From Sambucus nigra (Eukaryota; Streptophyta; Magnoliopsida; Dipsacales; Adoxaceae), in contig OX422221.1 of the NCBI GenBank assembly GCA_949130495.1, positions 144,989,405 to 145,053,404 on the forward strand: a stretch of 64,000 nt of DNA, written 5' to 3'. The notes beneath the pieces were generated by a model that saw only the letters and a list, made by a program, of their open reading frames with translations, had not been told where the DNA came from and did no database searches. Shown in pieces: positions 47,165-59,137 of the stretch. Each line of letters opens with the position of its first letter. Position 1 is the stretch's first letter. The translations under genes and the position numbers were made by a program.

Positions 47165-49235
47165 GACAACCTTCAACGAAGCGTTTTCAAGCCTAAGGCT
47201 AGATATTCTAATTTTTGGTCATGTTCCCCGACTAGACATCCCATGACTCTATGGTTAGTTTCCACATGTTACATTGGTCTAATTGTAAATGTCTGTTCCC
47301 TTCATGGGGGTGTTTAACCGTTGTTTTGCATTTTAGTTGTTCACGACATGTTTTCAAGCCTAAGTCTAGCTATCTGTAATTTTTGGTCATAGTCTCAAAC
47401 TGAGCATCCCGTGACTATGTGGTTAACTGTCACGTGTTATGTTGGCCCTATGGGAGGTGTTTATGCCCCTCGTGGGGGGCATTTAGTGTCTATTTTATGT
47501 TTTAGGCCTTCAACAACATATTTTCAAGCCTAAGTATGGCTATTTGCATTTTTTGCCATGTTCTCAAACCGGTTATCTCGTGACTATGCGGTCAGTTGCC
47601 AAGTGTTAAGTTGGTCCCGTGGGATGTGTTTACGCCCCTTACGGGGGCATTTTGGGCTATTTCGCATTATTGTCGTTCCACGACATATTTTTAATCATAA
47701 ATCTAGATATTTATAATTTTTGGTCATGTTCTCAAACGGAGCTTCCCGTGACTACGCGGTCAGTTGCCACATGTTATGTTGGTCCCGTGGTAGGTGTTTG
47801 TGCCCCTCGTGGGGGCGTTTTGGGGTTGGTTTTCCTTTTCACCTTTCAATGGAATGTTTTCAAGCCTAAGTTTGGTATTTTTAATTTGTGGTCATGTTCT
47901 CAAATCAAGCATCTCGTGACCACGCGATCAGTTCCATGTGTTACATTGGTCCTGTAGGAGGTGTTTCTACCCCTCATAGGGGGCGTTTGGAGATTGTTTT
48001 ACATTTTTGTCGTTCAATTGTATGTTCTAAGTCTGGTTATTTATAATTTTTTATCATCTTCTAAAAATGAGTATCCTGTGATTATGTGGTCAATTGCCAC
48101 ATGTTATGTTGGTTTCAATGGAGGTGTTTGTGCCCCTCGTTGGGTCATTTGGGGGTTGTTTTTCATTTTTTCCATTAAATAACATGTTTTTAAGCCTTAG
48201 TATGGCTATTTGTAATTTTTGGTCATGTTATCCAACTAGGTGTCCCGTGACTACTGGCTTAATTACCACGATGTTGGTCCCATGGGAGGTGGTTGTGCCC
48301 CTCACAGGGGCTATTTTGCATTTTCACCGTTCAACGACATGTTTTTCAATCCCAAGTGTGAATATTTGAAATTTCTAGTTATGTCCCCCAACTGGGCATC
48401 CCGTGACTACATGATTAGCTGCCATGTGTTATGTTGGTCCCATGGGAGGTGTTTATGCCCCTTACGGGGGCATTTTGGGGTTGTTTTGTATTTTCGTCAT
48501 TCAATGGTATGTTTTCAAGCCTAAGTCTGGATATTTAGTATTTTTGGTCATCTTCTAAAATTGAGAGTCCCATGATTATGTGGTCAGTTTTCACGTGTTA
48601 TGTTAGCCCCGTGGGAGGTGTTTGTACCCCTTGCAGGGGCATTTGGGGCTTGTTTAGCATTTTCATCATTCAACGACATGTTTTCAAGCCTAAGTCAGGC
48701 TATTCGTAATTTTTTGTCATGTTCTCATACCAGGCATACTGTGACTACGCGGTCAGTTGCCACGTGTTATGTTGGTCCCGTGGGAAGTGTTTGTGCCCCT
48801 CAAGGGGGTGTTCAGGGGGCTATTTTTTGTTTTTGTCATTCAACGACTTGTTTTCAAGCCTAAGGCTGTCTATTTGTAATTTTTGGTCATGTTCACAAAC
48901 CGTGCATCCCGTGACTACGTAGTTAGTTGCTAGGTCTTATGTTGGGCCTATGGGACGTGCTTGTGCCCCTTATGGGGGGCATTTGGGGGATGTTTTTCTT
49001 TTCATTATTCAACAACATGTTTTCAAGCCTAAGCCTCGTTATTTGTAATTTTTGGTCATGTTCTACAACCGGTCATTTCATGATTGCGCAATCAGTTGCC
49101 ACTTGTTACATTGGTCCCATGGGAGGTATTTGTGCCATACGGGGGGTATTTTGGGGCTATTTTGCATTTTCTTCGTTCAACGACATGTTTTATAGGCCTA
49201 AGTCTGGCTATTTGCATTTTTTGGTAATGTTCTCC
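47165..49235. repeat. ~167 bp minisatellite, 13 units, inside the CACTA element
   Basis: Counting the anchor TTTTCAAGCCTAAG and its variants gives 13 units between about 47187 and 49190, mean spacing about 167 bp. Each unit reads roughly ..TTTTTGGTCATGTTCTC.., CATCCCGTGACTACG, GTCAGTTGCCACGTGTTATG, GTCCCGTGGGAGGTG, TTTGTGCCCCTCGTGGGGGC, then back to the anchor. Open frames of 70-150 codons across it are by-products of the repeat and encode no known domain. The repeated GTGACTACG/GGTCATG motifs resemble the CACTA subterminal motif. Confidence 0.9.
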
Positions 49236-49300
49236 AGGAAAATAAGTGAAAGAAAAATCTACATACCTCTATTAAATAAAGATAAAGTACGGAACATGAT

Positions 49301-50667
49301 GAATAATAATTTATATACCCTATATCCCCTCCACATCCCTTACACTCTCTCTCCGAGTCTCTTCCTCCCTCTCTCTTTCTCTTAAAGATCCTCAGAATGG
49401 ATTACAACCAACCTAAACTCATTAAACAAGTAATAGTTGATAACTTTGATTTGAGATAACAATTTAAAGCGCAATTAACATCAATGTAGTTGTAGTTTTA
49501 TGTATGAGTTGTGCTAAACATCCACTCTTAGATTGAACTACTGAATGTGTTTTAATATATTGCAATGTTGTGTTAGTCACTCAACATAAATGCATTTAAA
49601 AAACATTATGTATTAAATATCTATTTAGTGTAAGTGTGTTTACATATAAACATAGATCCATACATAACATTAACCAATAATTTCAATTATTGTCTACTAA
49701 CTGATGTCCTTGGGTTTGAAAATTATTAATTTTCAGAATAGACAACATCATCACCAACTTAGAGGATATCAGTAATGTTAAAATGGAATAATTGCATATT
49801 TTTAGCAAAAGAGAAGCGCTTCATATTAGGAAACCATATCAGGTCAAAAGTGCATATTTATCACACCAAAATCTGCGCCCAACACTTTCTCAATAGTAAA
49901 ACATTACGTCTTTTAAAAAACTTTTGATCTCAGGGAGTAGCCAATAAGAGAGAAGAATGCTAATGTTAGACCCTCAAGCAGGAATGATCACAATATTACA
50001 CACATATTCATCAAGAAAATGTGTATACACACTTATTCATCTACAATATGTGTATAATATTGTGATCAATCCTCTTCGAGGACCGAACACCAAATTTTTT
50101 CTCTTTTTAGCCTCTCCTTGAGATAAAAAGTTGTGTAAAAGATGTAATGTTTTGATGTTGAGAAAGTGTTGGGGAGGGATTTTGGTGTCATATGTATGCA
50201 TCTGTTGCCTGAGAATGTTTTCTAATATGAAACTCTTCTCTTTGGCTAAAAACAATCAATTATTCCATTTTAGCGTTAGTGATATCTTCTAAGTTGCTAA
50301 TGAGGTTGTTCTGCTCTAAAAATTAGAATTATTAAAACTCAAGGACGTTAGTTGGTAGACAATAATTTAAGTTATTAGTCAATGTTGTGTATGGATCTAA
50401 AATTATATATAAACACATCTACATTTATTACCTATCTAATACCAAATGTTTTTAATGCATGGTATCTTGAGTGACTAACACAACAGTGCAATATATTAAA
50501 ACACATTCAGTAGTTCGTGCTAAGAGTGGGTGTTTTTAGCACAACTCATATATAAAACTACAACTATGTTGATGTGAATTACACTTGAAGTTTTATATTT
50601 CAAATAAAAATTATCAACTGTTTCTAGTTTGACAAGGTTAGGTTGATTATAATCCATTATGAGGATC

Positions 50668-50725
<58 letters not shown>

Positions 50726-50752
50726 AAGGGCTGAGGAGGGAAATATAGGTAT
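49301..50752. repeat. ~1.45 kb inverted repeat (fold-back) inside the CACTA element
   Basis: The two arms meet at about 50026. The inner ends GATCACAATATTACACACAT (49986) and ATGTGTATAATATTGTGATC (from 50048) flank a ~36 nt loop. The arms pair outward through GTTGTGTTAGTCACTCAA, CTACTGAATGTGTTTTAAT, GTAGTTTTAT and GATCCTCA, to CT-rich (49358-49383) and GA-rich (50671-50721) tracts that are complementary to each other. The arms have diverged and carry small gaps. A transcript through this would fold into a hairpin of about 700 bp. Confidence 0.88.
50671..50721. repeat. (GA)n microsatellite
   Basis: About 25 GA units in the right arm of the inverted repeat; the left arm has the imperfect CT counterpart. 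Confidence 0.95.
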
Positions 50753-51779
50753 ACCAAATTTTGTAAATGTTTTAAGCCTCATTGTCAAGTTCAAAAATAT
50801 AATTATATCCAAGCTAGTGGTAAAAGACTGGCAAAATTTGAGAAAATATATATAGAAGGGAATGAATATGAGTTTTAAGGGTAAAGACACAAAAAATTAT
50901 GGCTATAATTAATCCTAAATAAATTATGGTCATCAGACACAAGAAGTCCAATTTAACTTAATTATAATTTAATCCTAAGGAAGGAGTGAAGAATTATTAA
51001 AGTGATCATTTTAGTTGTTATGATAGGGTCGTTGTTAAGAAAAATAATTAGTTAATGGTTTATCATAGTGAATTAATAGATTAGGCATTTTAAGTATCCA
51101 TCATCTATATCAAACTAAGAATCCAACACAAGATTATCTCGTACTCCTTCTAAGTCATCTATTTGATTGATTTCCAAGAATGTAATTGCAGAACATGAGT
51201 TTTCCTATATAATGCTATATTAAGGGTTTCATATACAATTTCTAAAAAAAAAATTGGGTCATAATTCAATATAGATTATGTGATGTACATATAAATTTGT
51301 TGTTGTTCATCATAAGGACTAAAAAATATAATTTAAAAATATTCATCATTTTAAAAAATTCAAGGTAAGAAAAATATTCATTATCTGACTAAAATAGTAT
51401 AATAAAATGAAGAATAATGACCATTATATTATTTGAATATTAGTACAAACACACACACACGCACATTGAATACACACATAGAACACACAGACACACTAAA
51501 TACATACATATATAATGAATACACGCACACCCACACTGAATACGCATACACACTGATTACGAATAGAACACACACACACATGCACACACTGAACACACAC
51601 ACAAAACACAAATAATAAATGAAATAAAAGGGAAGACATACCTTGTGTGGAGAGAGATAAAAAGGGTTTCACCGGAGGGTTTCAATGAGAGAGAGAAAGA
51701 GTTTTTTGATTTTTTAGGACACGAGGGAAACGAAATGGAGGGTTCTGGATAAATTTAAAACCATAAAACGGATCAAGGT
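50753..51779. other. CACTA interior, right part: no gene, AC-rich microsatellite
   Basis: AT-rich sequence with nothing assignable, except an ACAC-rich tract at 51449-51610 interspersed with TGAATAC (ACACACACTGAATACGC-like units). No transposase motif in either strand. Confidence 0.6.
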
Positions 51780-52188
51780 TCATGCCCATAACCCGTACTG
51801 TGACCCATTTAAAATAAGTTCAGGGGTCACGTTTACCGACTGTGACCACACTCATGACCAAAATAGAGGGGAATTTGGTGCCAAACCAACCTTGGTCATG
51901 GTATGTGTCATTGGTGGGTCACATCTATTAATCATGACCACTTGTGTGACTAAAACAGTAGGAAATTTGGCACCATCTCTGGTCACGGGGGATTACGGTT
52001 AGTTACCGTGACCCATTGTGTCACGACTTTCCAACTATAACTAGACCACTAACAAATTCATTCTAAGCCATGGTCACTTACTTGGTTACGATAATATGTA
52101 GTGGTCACGGGTGGAGACTATGACCGCATGGTTAGGGCCTATGACCGTAAGCCATTAACTCTGACCATTTCCAAGTTTTAGTGTAGTG
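51780..52188. other. CACTA right subterminal region and terminal inverted repeat
   Basis: More than a dozen GGTCA(C/T)G, GTGACC and CATGACC motifs in both orientations. It ends AAGTTTTAGTGTAGTG, the inverted CACTACA terminus. Confidence 0.8.
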
Positions 52189-52780
52189 GACCACTGGGAT
52201 AGAATCTACTGTTGTCATAACCTCCTCTGACATAATCACATAAATATGGCATAAATGAGTGCTAGGACCCCCCTCAAGTTTATGGATGGTAATGAGGAAC
52301 ATCTCCTTCCCTAGAATGGTGAATGTAATTACCATCTCTATAGAATTAATCTGGGCCTGGTAGGTTGCCATCCAATCCATCCCCAATATAACGTCGTAAG
52401 TACCCATATCTAACAACAATAAGTTGTCTATAAAACATAGCCTCCCAATATCTACAGTAATGCCTCTATAAATTTTGTTTAATGAAAATCCCTCACTTAC
52501 TCAAATGTAGGCATCGCAATATAGAACATCTCTTGCCCTAGAATGGTCATAGTAATCACTTTCTCTCTACAATTAATCTAGGCATGGTAGGTTTCCAACC
52601 AATACATTCCCAATATAAAATTATAAGTACCTATATCTAATAACAATAAGTCGGACGAAAAACATAGCCTACCAATATCTATAGCAACACCTCTACAAAT
52701 TTGGTGTAATAGAACACCCCACCTATTCGAGTGGCTTCATGAATAATAACCTTGGAATCTACATCATGCCCCATGTAACA
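52189..52780 (-). pseudogene. Gypsy B protease region with a tandem duplication
   Basis: The coding strand has LLDMGTYDVILGMDWMATYQ (from about 52415), the DxDVILGMDWL segment that ends plant Gypsy protease, then LEGGPSTHLCHIYVIMSEEV and SIPVV at the CACTA junction. The retropepsin DSGAT site itself is not readable. About 230 bp around this motif (52270-52490) recur in tandem with divergence at 52500-52735; both copies contain the complements of CATAGCCTACCAATATCTA-like and CCCAATATAA segments. The duplication breaks the frame. Confidence 0.8.
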
Positions 52781-54055
52781 ACGAATCCAAAACTAGTAAA
52801 ATAGTGTGAATCTCACGTATAAAAAATCACTCGATCACATCTACCGTAAACATAAAACATACCCTCTATAGTGCATTGTTGTGCTGGAAAGTAATACCGA
52901 TATACGTTGAATACATATCCTTGATGCACTTAAGGGCATCCCTATTCCTGATCTCGAGGATGAGGAAATGGTGGTTACTGAGGTACGGGTAGGAGGGCCT
53001 GAAACTGAGGTGGTGCAAGAAGCGTTGGCTGACATCCCTCCTAAAACTGTGTTCGGTTGTCCTGAAGCCCTTAGGGAATTTCCTAAATGAGTGTTTCAGC
53101 TCCCCACATGCATAACATGCCCCACCAAAAGGGTTACAAAACCAGAAATCCCATTGCTTATGCTCCCGAACCTGGGGCCTGCCAAATTGATGTTATGCCT
53201 AGCCCTCTCCTTTTTGTCTTAGCTAACCTGATGATGTTGACCTCGATACCCAACTGAACTTATCGTGGGTATCCTTGAACCTTTCTCCCTATCGGTCATA
53301 GTCATCACCTCTAAATCTGTTAACAGGTTGAGCCCCCGATGATGATTCTCTAAGTAGTTGTCTAGAGCCTATCTATGGCTTAAAAGACTCCCCTCCGTCT
53401 GACACATTCGGCTCTTGGTCATCTCATGATCTCTCCATCATGGTTTCTTTCTACCTCTCTCTCTCTCTCTTTCAAAAGAACTCTTGATGATCATCGTTAT
53501 GTAGCAAAGTTACATTTACAATCAGGAGGTATGTGTTAAATGTCGAATTTCCCAGCAACACCTTCTTAATCTTCCAATTTAGAACCCTCACAAACTAGTC
53601 CATCTTCAAATACTTAGATATCTCCACCTTTGGGGAAAAATGTATAAGGCAAGTGAACTCTCGCTTATACTCAACAATGGTACTACCTTCCTACTTGATA
53701 CTGTCAAACTATTCCCTGAGTTTCCTCTGTTGGAAAGTTGGGAGGTAGTTTCCCTCAAACTTGACCCAAAACTATGATAGAGTCATCTAAGTCATCTCCT
53801 TTAAGGTGGTAACAGTCTCACACTAATCCAGGTCATCTCACACCAACCTAAAGCTTTATAATATTTGTTATTGGACTTGTATATACATAATTAACCTCAA
53901 ACGTCTCTCAATATCATGCCTCCCCTGAAGCACCACAATCGTATTAGAGGACCCCATAAAAGATGGAGGGTATCCCTTCCCAAAGTTAGTCATAGCATGC
54001 TCCTAGGAAGAGGTGGTCTCCTAAGGATAATGTACAGGTGCAGCCACAGGCACTA
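52781..54055 (-). pseudogene. Gypsy B gag (capsid and zinc knuckle, degenerate)
   Basis: Coding-strand readings: FWVKFEGNYLPTFQQRKLRE, then FDSIK, EGSTIVEYKREFTCLIHFSP and FVRVLNWKIKKVLLG (about 53570-53800) match the retrotransposon gag core (FxxxYxP..R..L...F..L.QG..TVxEYxxxFxxL). A zinc knuckle CYACGELKHSFRKF (about 53070-53125) has Phe in place of the last Cys. Stops and frameshifts throughout; the N-terminus is displaced beyond 54700. Confidence 0.82.
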
Positions 54056-54715
54056 ACCTTATTAGGGTCTTTAATTGGAAAAAAGTCAAAATGGGGAAAT
54101 AGGGCGAGCCAAATTTGTATTTATTATAGCTATCCTATACTTTCCATGTTTGAATTAAAGGTTCATACTGTATGGATAAGTAGATCTTATTAATAGTATT
54201 CGTATTGATTGAGATGAGATGAGATGGAGGCTTTGAATAGTGCCTGAAGCAGACGCATGATTGAAAAAAGACCTCCTTACTTTTCAAATAGATCGCTTTG
54301 GAAATTTCACTTCCTATACCTTACAACATAGGGCTTTCAGAATGAGTCATAAAAGAAACCTAGAGAGAGAGAGGTGGGGGGAGAAGTCTTCCTTAAGCTA
54401 GGTTAGAAGCCCATCTGAGAGTGCCTCTTACAAGGGATACTCTATGCCTTTCCATTACTTATGTTAGCTCTTTTAATTGAATAGTTTGATTTGTTCTCTA
54501 AGTGATTGTCCTTAGGGACCTAACTTCCCTTCCTTTACTTGCCTGGGAGCTTCTGGCTTTTGACAAAAATAAATAAGTTATAATGAAAGGTACATATGAG
54601 AATTTTCTCCTAGCTAGTGGAACAACAAATATATGGATGGTTTACTCATTTAAATAAATAAAAAAATATAAAAAAAGAAAGAAATTTGTAAAAGAATAAT
54701 GAAGCTAAATTAGTC
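54056..54715. other. Foreign-looking insert in the Gypsy B gag N-terminus
   Basis: The gag reading stops near 54056, and an N-terminal-type segment appears only beyond about 54716. The ~650 bp between have a different texture: GC-balanced stretches such as GCCCATCTGAGAGTGCC and AGGTGGGGGGAGAAG, followed by AT-rich sequence. No gene is visible. The texture recalls plant mitochondrial intergenic DNA, but this is an impression only. Confidence 0.35.
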
Positions 54716-54993
54716 CGCTTCATAGTTGGTGCCTACCTCTTTGGTGCAGTACGTGGTGGATGCTGTGGCGGTTAAGGGGAATCAACCTCAGACTTAACAC
54801 TCGCTATAGATCTCAGTTGGGCCTGAAATCTTTGAGGGTTCACATCTGAAATATAGTAATCCAAAAAATGTTAATAAATCCTGCTAGACTTAGATTTCAA
54901 TTGTTAAATGTAGGTCTTTAAATTATCAAAGAACTCAAATGGGAAACTAGCGATGACTGCACTCATGACCCTAGGGACACTAGAACTTGGAAG
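54716..54993 (-). other. Gypsy B gag start and leader
   Basis: On the coding strand a leader box GTTCTAGTGTCC (complement of 54975-54986) follows the primer site. A Pro/His/Arg-rich segment near 54720-54780 is where the gag N-terminus is expected. No intact start codon context could be fixed. Confidence 0.5.
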
Positions 54994-55009
54994 TCTTTGA
55001 TACCAAATG
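54994..55009 (-). promoter_or_regulatory. Primer binding site of Gypsy B
   Basis: The minus strand reads CATTTGGTATCAAAGA directly inside the LTR: TTGGTATCA of the initiator-Met site with decay after it. Fixes the LTR edge at 55010. Confidence 0.75.
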
Positions 55010-57264
55010 TGATACTCTGTAATATTTAAAAATATATTAATCAATTATATATTTAAAAATTACTAAAGTCTAAGCAAATGAGTACCATTCTAAGAATGCA
55101 AGAAAAGAAATAAACTGAAAATAATATTGAATATCCATAAACAAAGATATCTTAGTACTCAGATACCGTCCACATGAGTCAAATCTACATGCCAACATAA
55201 CTACTATAGGCTATACAAAAGAAACTAATGCGAATGTATATCTATCCCCACTGCAATGGAAAACAAATGAAATGATAGATCTATCACACAAGATAGTGAC
55301 ACCTACATCCTAATGTAGATCTTCAACCGAAGGATGAATGACAAAAACACTATCGATCAAGGCTACATAACGGGTAGCTTGGTCCTGAAATGTTAAATCC
55401 ACAATGCTAACAACAAGTTTAAAGAGAATAAAAGTATAACGGAAGATGTAAAAAGCATAACTATGCATTTGTCTCTATCTTTTTAACATCTTTTAGAATT
55501 ACTTGACCCTACAATCCTAATATCATGAGCGTCTAAGATCCCAAATCCCAAGTGACCCCATGGTTAAGTTTTATTATAAACATATGAAAATAAAATATTA
55601 AACTTCAAGATAACATTACTCTAATCAGATCAAGTGTTGTCAAGCAATTAAGACAGTCTTAGAGTATAAGCATCATACAAGTAAATCAAGTAAAAAGGCC
55701 TAGCTCTAAGACCTCCGGGCATCACTCGTTCTTACTATGTATAGTCTTAAGTCATCCCGAACCTAAGACCTCATCAAGGCAAGGTATAAATCACAATATA
55801 TACCCATCAATAATATAACCTACCATACCCAAGGCTATATTAATGAAATCTTCCTGTAGTACATCTCGGACACGGGTACCTAAATGTGTGACCCGTGGGT
55901 AAAAATTTACTAAGGCGTCCCATCTACTCATCGAGGTACCATAGCGGTCTGAGTTATGTGTTCCCTTTTCAAATTGAATCCCCCTTAGTACGTTCAGCAC
56001 AAGTACTCATGCATGGTTTGCATCTCATAAATAACACACAAATTTATATTCATCTAAACCACGGAATACGAGTACAAAACTAAATTCATCTACTTTAATT
56101 TCATTTAAAGACATTAAGGAAACCATTGACTATGTTACATTTAGGTCATCAAATTAATAATAATAACAAGATAATATGGATCAATTTAGGTCAGGATTCA
56201 TCTCTAAACGATTCTTAATTACCAATTATCAAAATAAAATTAATAAGTGAAATTGTCAAATATCTGAAGGCACCAGTTGACCGCGTGCTTCAATGTTTGA
56301 ATTTTTTCCCCTTAGGGGATTTATCTGCTTCAACAAAACAAAATCAAAATCAAAATCAATCCCCTATTAAAGATCATAAAACCTTTATATATGATCCATA
56401 TAACATATACACGAGGTATCTACATACAAAACCTTATTGAAACTCAATTACATCATCAAAATCCTAATAAAAGTTCAAGAACCCAATTGAATCCATTTTC
56501 TCTCTCAACAACCCTAATATTTCAATTATCATCCATTTGATTTCAATTCTCTACATATTTTACAATAGGTACTAAGGTTTTGAATGAGTTATAAAAACAA
56601 ATCAGAACCTATTCAAAATATAATAAAAGCGCAATAATTATTGGGAAGCTTTGATCAAAAGGATGTTAAATCAATCCTAATTGCTTCCTAATAGTTTTAA
56701 TTATGAAATTAGCTTATTTAAATCATATAAATCAGATTTTAATTAATTAATTAGGATTTTGATTTAAATGAATAGGCATAATTTACAATAATTTTAATTT
56801 TACAAGAATTCAAATTAAAGTTGCCATCAATTGTGTAGAACTATGGCTCAAATCTCCAAAATCTCTTGTCTTCATTTTAACCTTCTTCTTTAATGCTCTT
56901 AGATCCCTATTAGTTTTGTGTTGAAATGAGACTACTAATGTTTCAATACTATTTAATTAAAGCCTACTCTGTCTTGGGCCTAATTTAGAGTCATAACTAG
57001 TTAATCCCCAAATGCCTCATTTTAAATAGTCTTAACCCTCATAATACATCATATTCATAATAATAATAAAAAATAACATATATCCCATTATTAGATCCAT
57101 TAGTCATATTTTTCAAAAATCGTAATTAAAATATTTGTTGACGTTTTTACTGGCTCTAAATTCCAAACTTTATTTATATACGAATAAATAACTTGTGACA
57201 TTATATGTTACTCAAGAACACGTAATATTTTATTTATTATATAGGGAAAATACAGGGGAATATA
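55010..57264 (-). repeat. 5' LTR of Gypsy B
   Basis: 2255 bp. The inner edge is TGATACTCTGTAATATTT and the outer edge ends GGGGAATATA, aligning with TGGTATTATA at 17870. It matches the 3' LTR pieces over about 1.65 kb with clear divergence, so Gypsy B is old. The flank after it is TAAAC; the partner target duplication is lost with the outer end of the 3' LTR. Confidence 0.85.
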
Positions 57265-57589
57265 TAAACTCCTACTAATACTTTTCCTCTTCTTCTCACT
57301 CCTGACTATGAGTGGGGGGTACTTGTTATCGAACATGACCCACTAACCATCAAATTTCCCCACTAATAATGAAATTTCGCCCTCGAAATTCGCCGAAAGC
57401 CTAACTCTAAAAAATCAAGCCAACAATCTCGAAAAATAATTCATCACCAAAATTAAATTCCTCATATATAATCTATATGCCTAACATGAAATGATCATCT
57501 ACAATTTCTATCTCCAAATACGCGCCACAAAAACGAAATAGACCCAAGACCCGAGGGTGGTCGTATATACTTAAGCTCTGATACCATTC

Positions 57590-58897
57590 TGTAACACCCC
57601 GCCCGCCCGGGGAGAGAGAACGGAGCGTCACTATCGATAAAACTAACCAAATCCATAAATCAACAAGGTATAGAGCATCTAAATAAAGCCCACAATATAC
57701 AAAAACAGAAACCACTAATCTCAATCTTCAAATTAAATACGACAAAAGTCTCTTCAAATAATAAAACTATCTATCTCGAAATAAAAGAAAACATATTTCC
57801 AATGCTCTATACATTAAAAATAAATACAATTATTCTCATATGTATTCTCGAATAATATTCCCAAAATAATCCACGCTAAAAATCATCCCAATTGGTCCAT
57901 AGCATCCCAATCCATGCTAACCTGCCACTAAAAGAAAATATGAAGAAGTACAGAATACGACAGGAAAATGCTCAACATATATATGTTAGCGATGAATAAA
58001 GCGTAACAATACGAGTACGAATATTCAAATCAAATGTGAATCTCAATAGAATTTTTATCAATATAATTTCTCAACAACAAATTAATCGAGTCACCAGGCC
58101 TCATCATACCACGCCATACTTTATCAAGTAGCAAGAACAGGAATGTTGGCGGGTGCCCAACATCAGTTCCATATTAAAATCTCATGACAACCTGCCCAAC
58201 AAATAATAATACGACATGAATCAAAATCATATTCAAACAATAATGTCCATATTTTCAATTGAATTTAGCAATTCAAATATAAGTCAATAATCACAAGAAA
58301 ACAATAGGAATAACACTCGCGAGATTAAAGAGAATATTGTGTAAAACCCCATACCTTAAACCACCAAAAGATACCAACATAAATCTACCCAGAAAATCAC
58401 AGATTAAGCCATAAAAAATAGCCCACAAGATCCACAAAACTCCCCCAAGATCAACCTCAAAACAGCCCCAAGAACACCTCCAAAAACCTAAGGTTGAATG
58501 CATACATTAAAGGGGCTTTGTGTATATAAAAAAGGAGAGGAATTAAAATAAGTTAGCTCCCAAAAAGTCGTACCTCAAAGGGTCACCCACGACCTTATTT
58601 ATAGGGAAAAAACAAAAGAGTTGGAAACCAAGCAAAACTCCTCAAAACAACTTGCTACGCATAAAAACTGAAGGGATCGATCGCCCAGTTTTCTCGACAG
58701 TTCCACTTAAAAATGATATAAGGGACAATTATTTAAAAATCAATATAAAATTTGTTTTTACTCCGATTTCGAAACGATTGAAATTCTCTCCTTTAAAAAT
58801 AAAATCCAACATTGTGGAGCAATAAAAATAATTTTCTCAAAAAAATTTATTTTCTCAATATTTTGAAAATACCTCAAAAATTACGCAGGTTGTTACA
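57590..58897 (-). repeat. LTR, 1308 bp, first of the second array
   Basis: Starts TGTAACACCCCGCCCG and ends GCAGGTTGTTACA. Contains one short GATCGATCG palindrome near 58675. Confidence 0.88.
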
Positions 58898-59137
58898 CTT
58901 CCCCACTAACAATGGAATTTTTCCCTCAAAATTCGTTGAAAGCCAAACTCTCAGAAATCAGGTCAACAATCTCCAAAAATAATGCGTCACCAAAACTAAA
59001 TTCCTCACATCTAATCTAGATGCCTAACACGAAACAATCATCTAAAATTTCTATCTCCAAATACACACCACAAAAATGCAACAGACCCAAAACCCAAGAC
59101 CTGAGGGTGGTCGTATACCTAAGCTCTGATACCATTC
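58898..59137 (-). other. 240 bp interior of the second array
   Basis: Same length as 21858-22097 and colinear with it. The coding strand opens with GAATGGTATCAGAGCTTAGG and ends with a purine tract GTTAGTGGGGAAG. No frame conserved between the two loci. Confidence 0.85.

Larger units (their letters stand above)
23865..52188. mobile_element. Non-autonomous CACTA (En/Spm-type) DNA transposon, split by a Copia insertion
   Basis: The left end is CACTACACCATG at 23865; the right end, read on the minus strand from 52188, is CACTACACTAAAAC. The three bases outside are GTT and GTC on the minus strand, a 3 bp target duplication with one change. Removing the element restores the Gypsy B reading SIPVV-QEF. 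Subterminal regions (46559-46870, 51780-52180) are full of GGTCAYGG/GTGACC motifs in both orientations, the usual arrangement for transposase binding in this superfamily. Own sequence is about 5.7 kb (23865-23916 and 46559-52188); I see no transposase. It contains a minisatellite and a long inverted repeat. Confidence 0.82.

Noticed and set aside
47619..49385. Several 70-150 codon open frames
   Set aside because: They run through the 167 bp minisatellite; the repeated peptide (CYVGP.G.VCAP.GG) is a translation of the repeat in different frames.
51433..51615. Open frames with Thr/His or Cys/Val repeats on both strands
   Set aside because: Translations of the ACAC-rich microsatellite.
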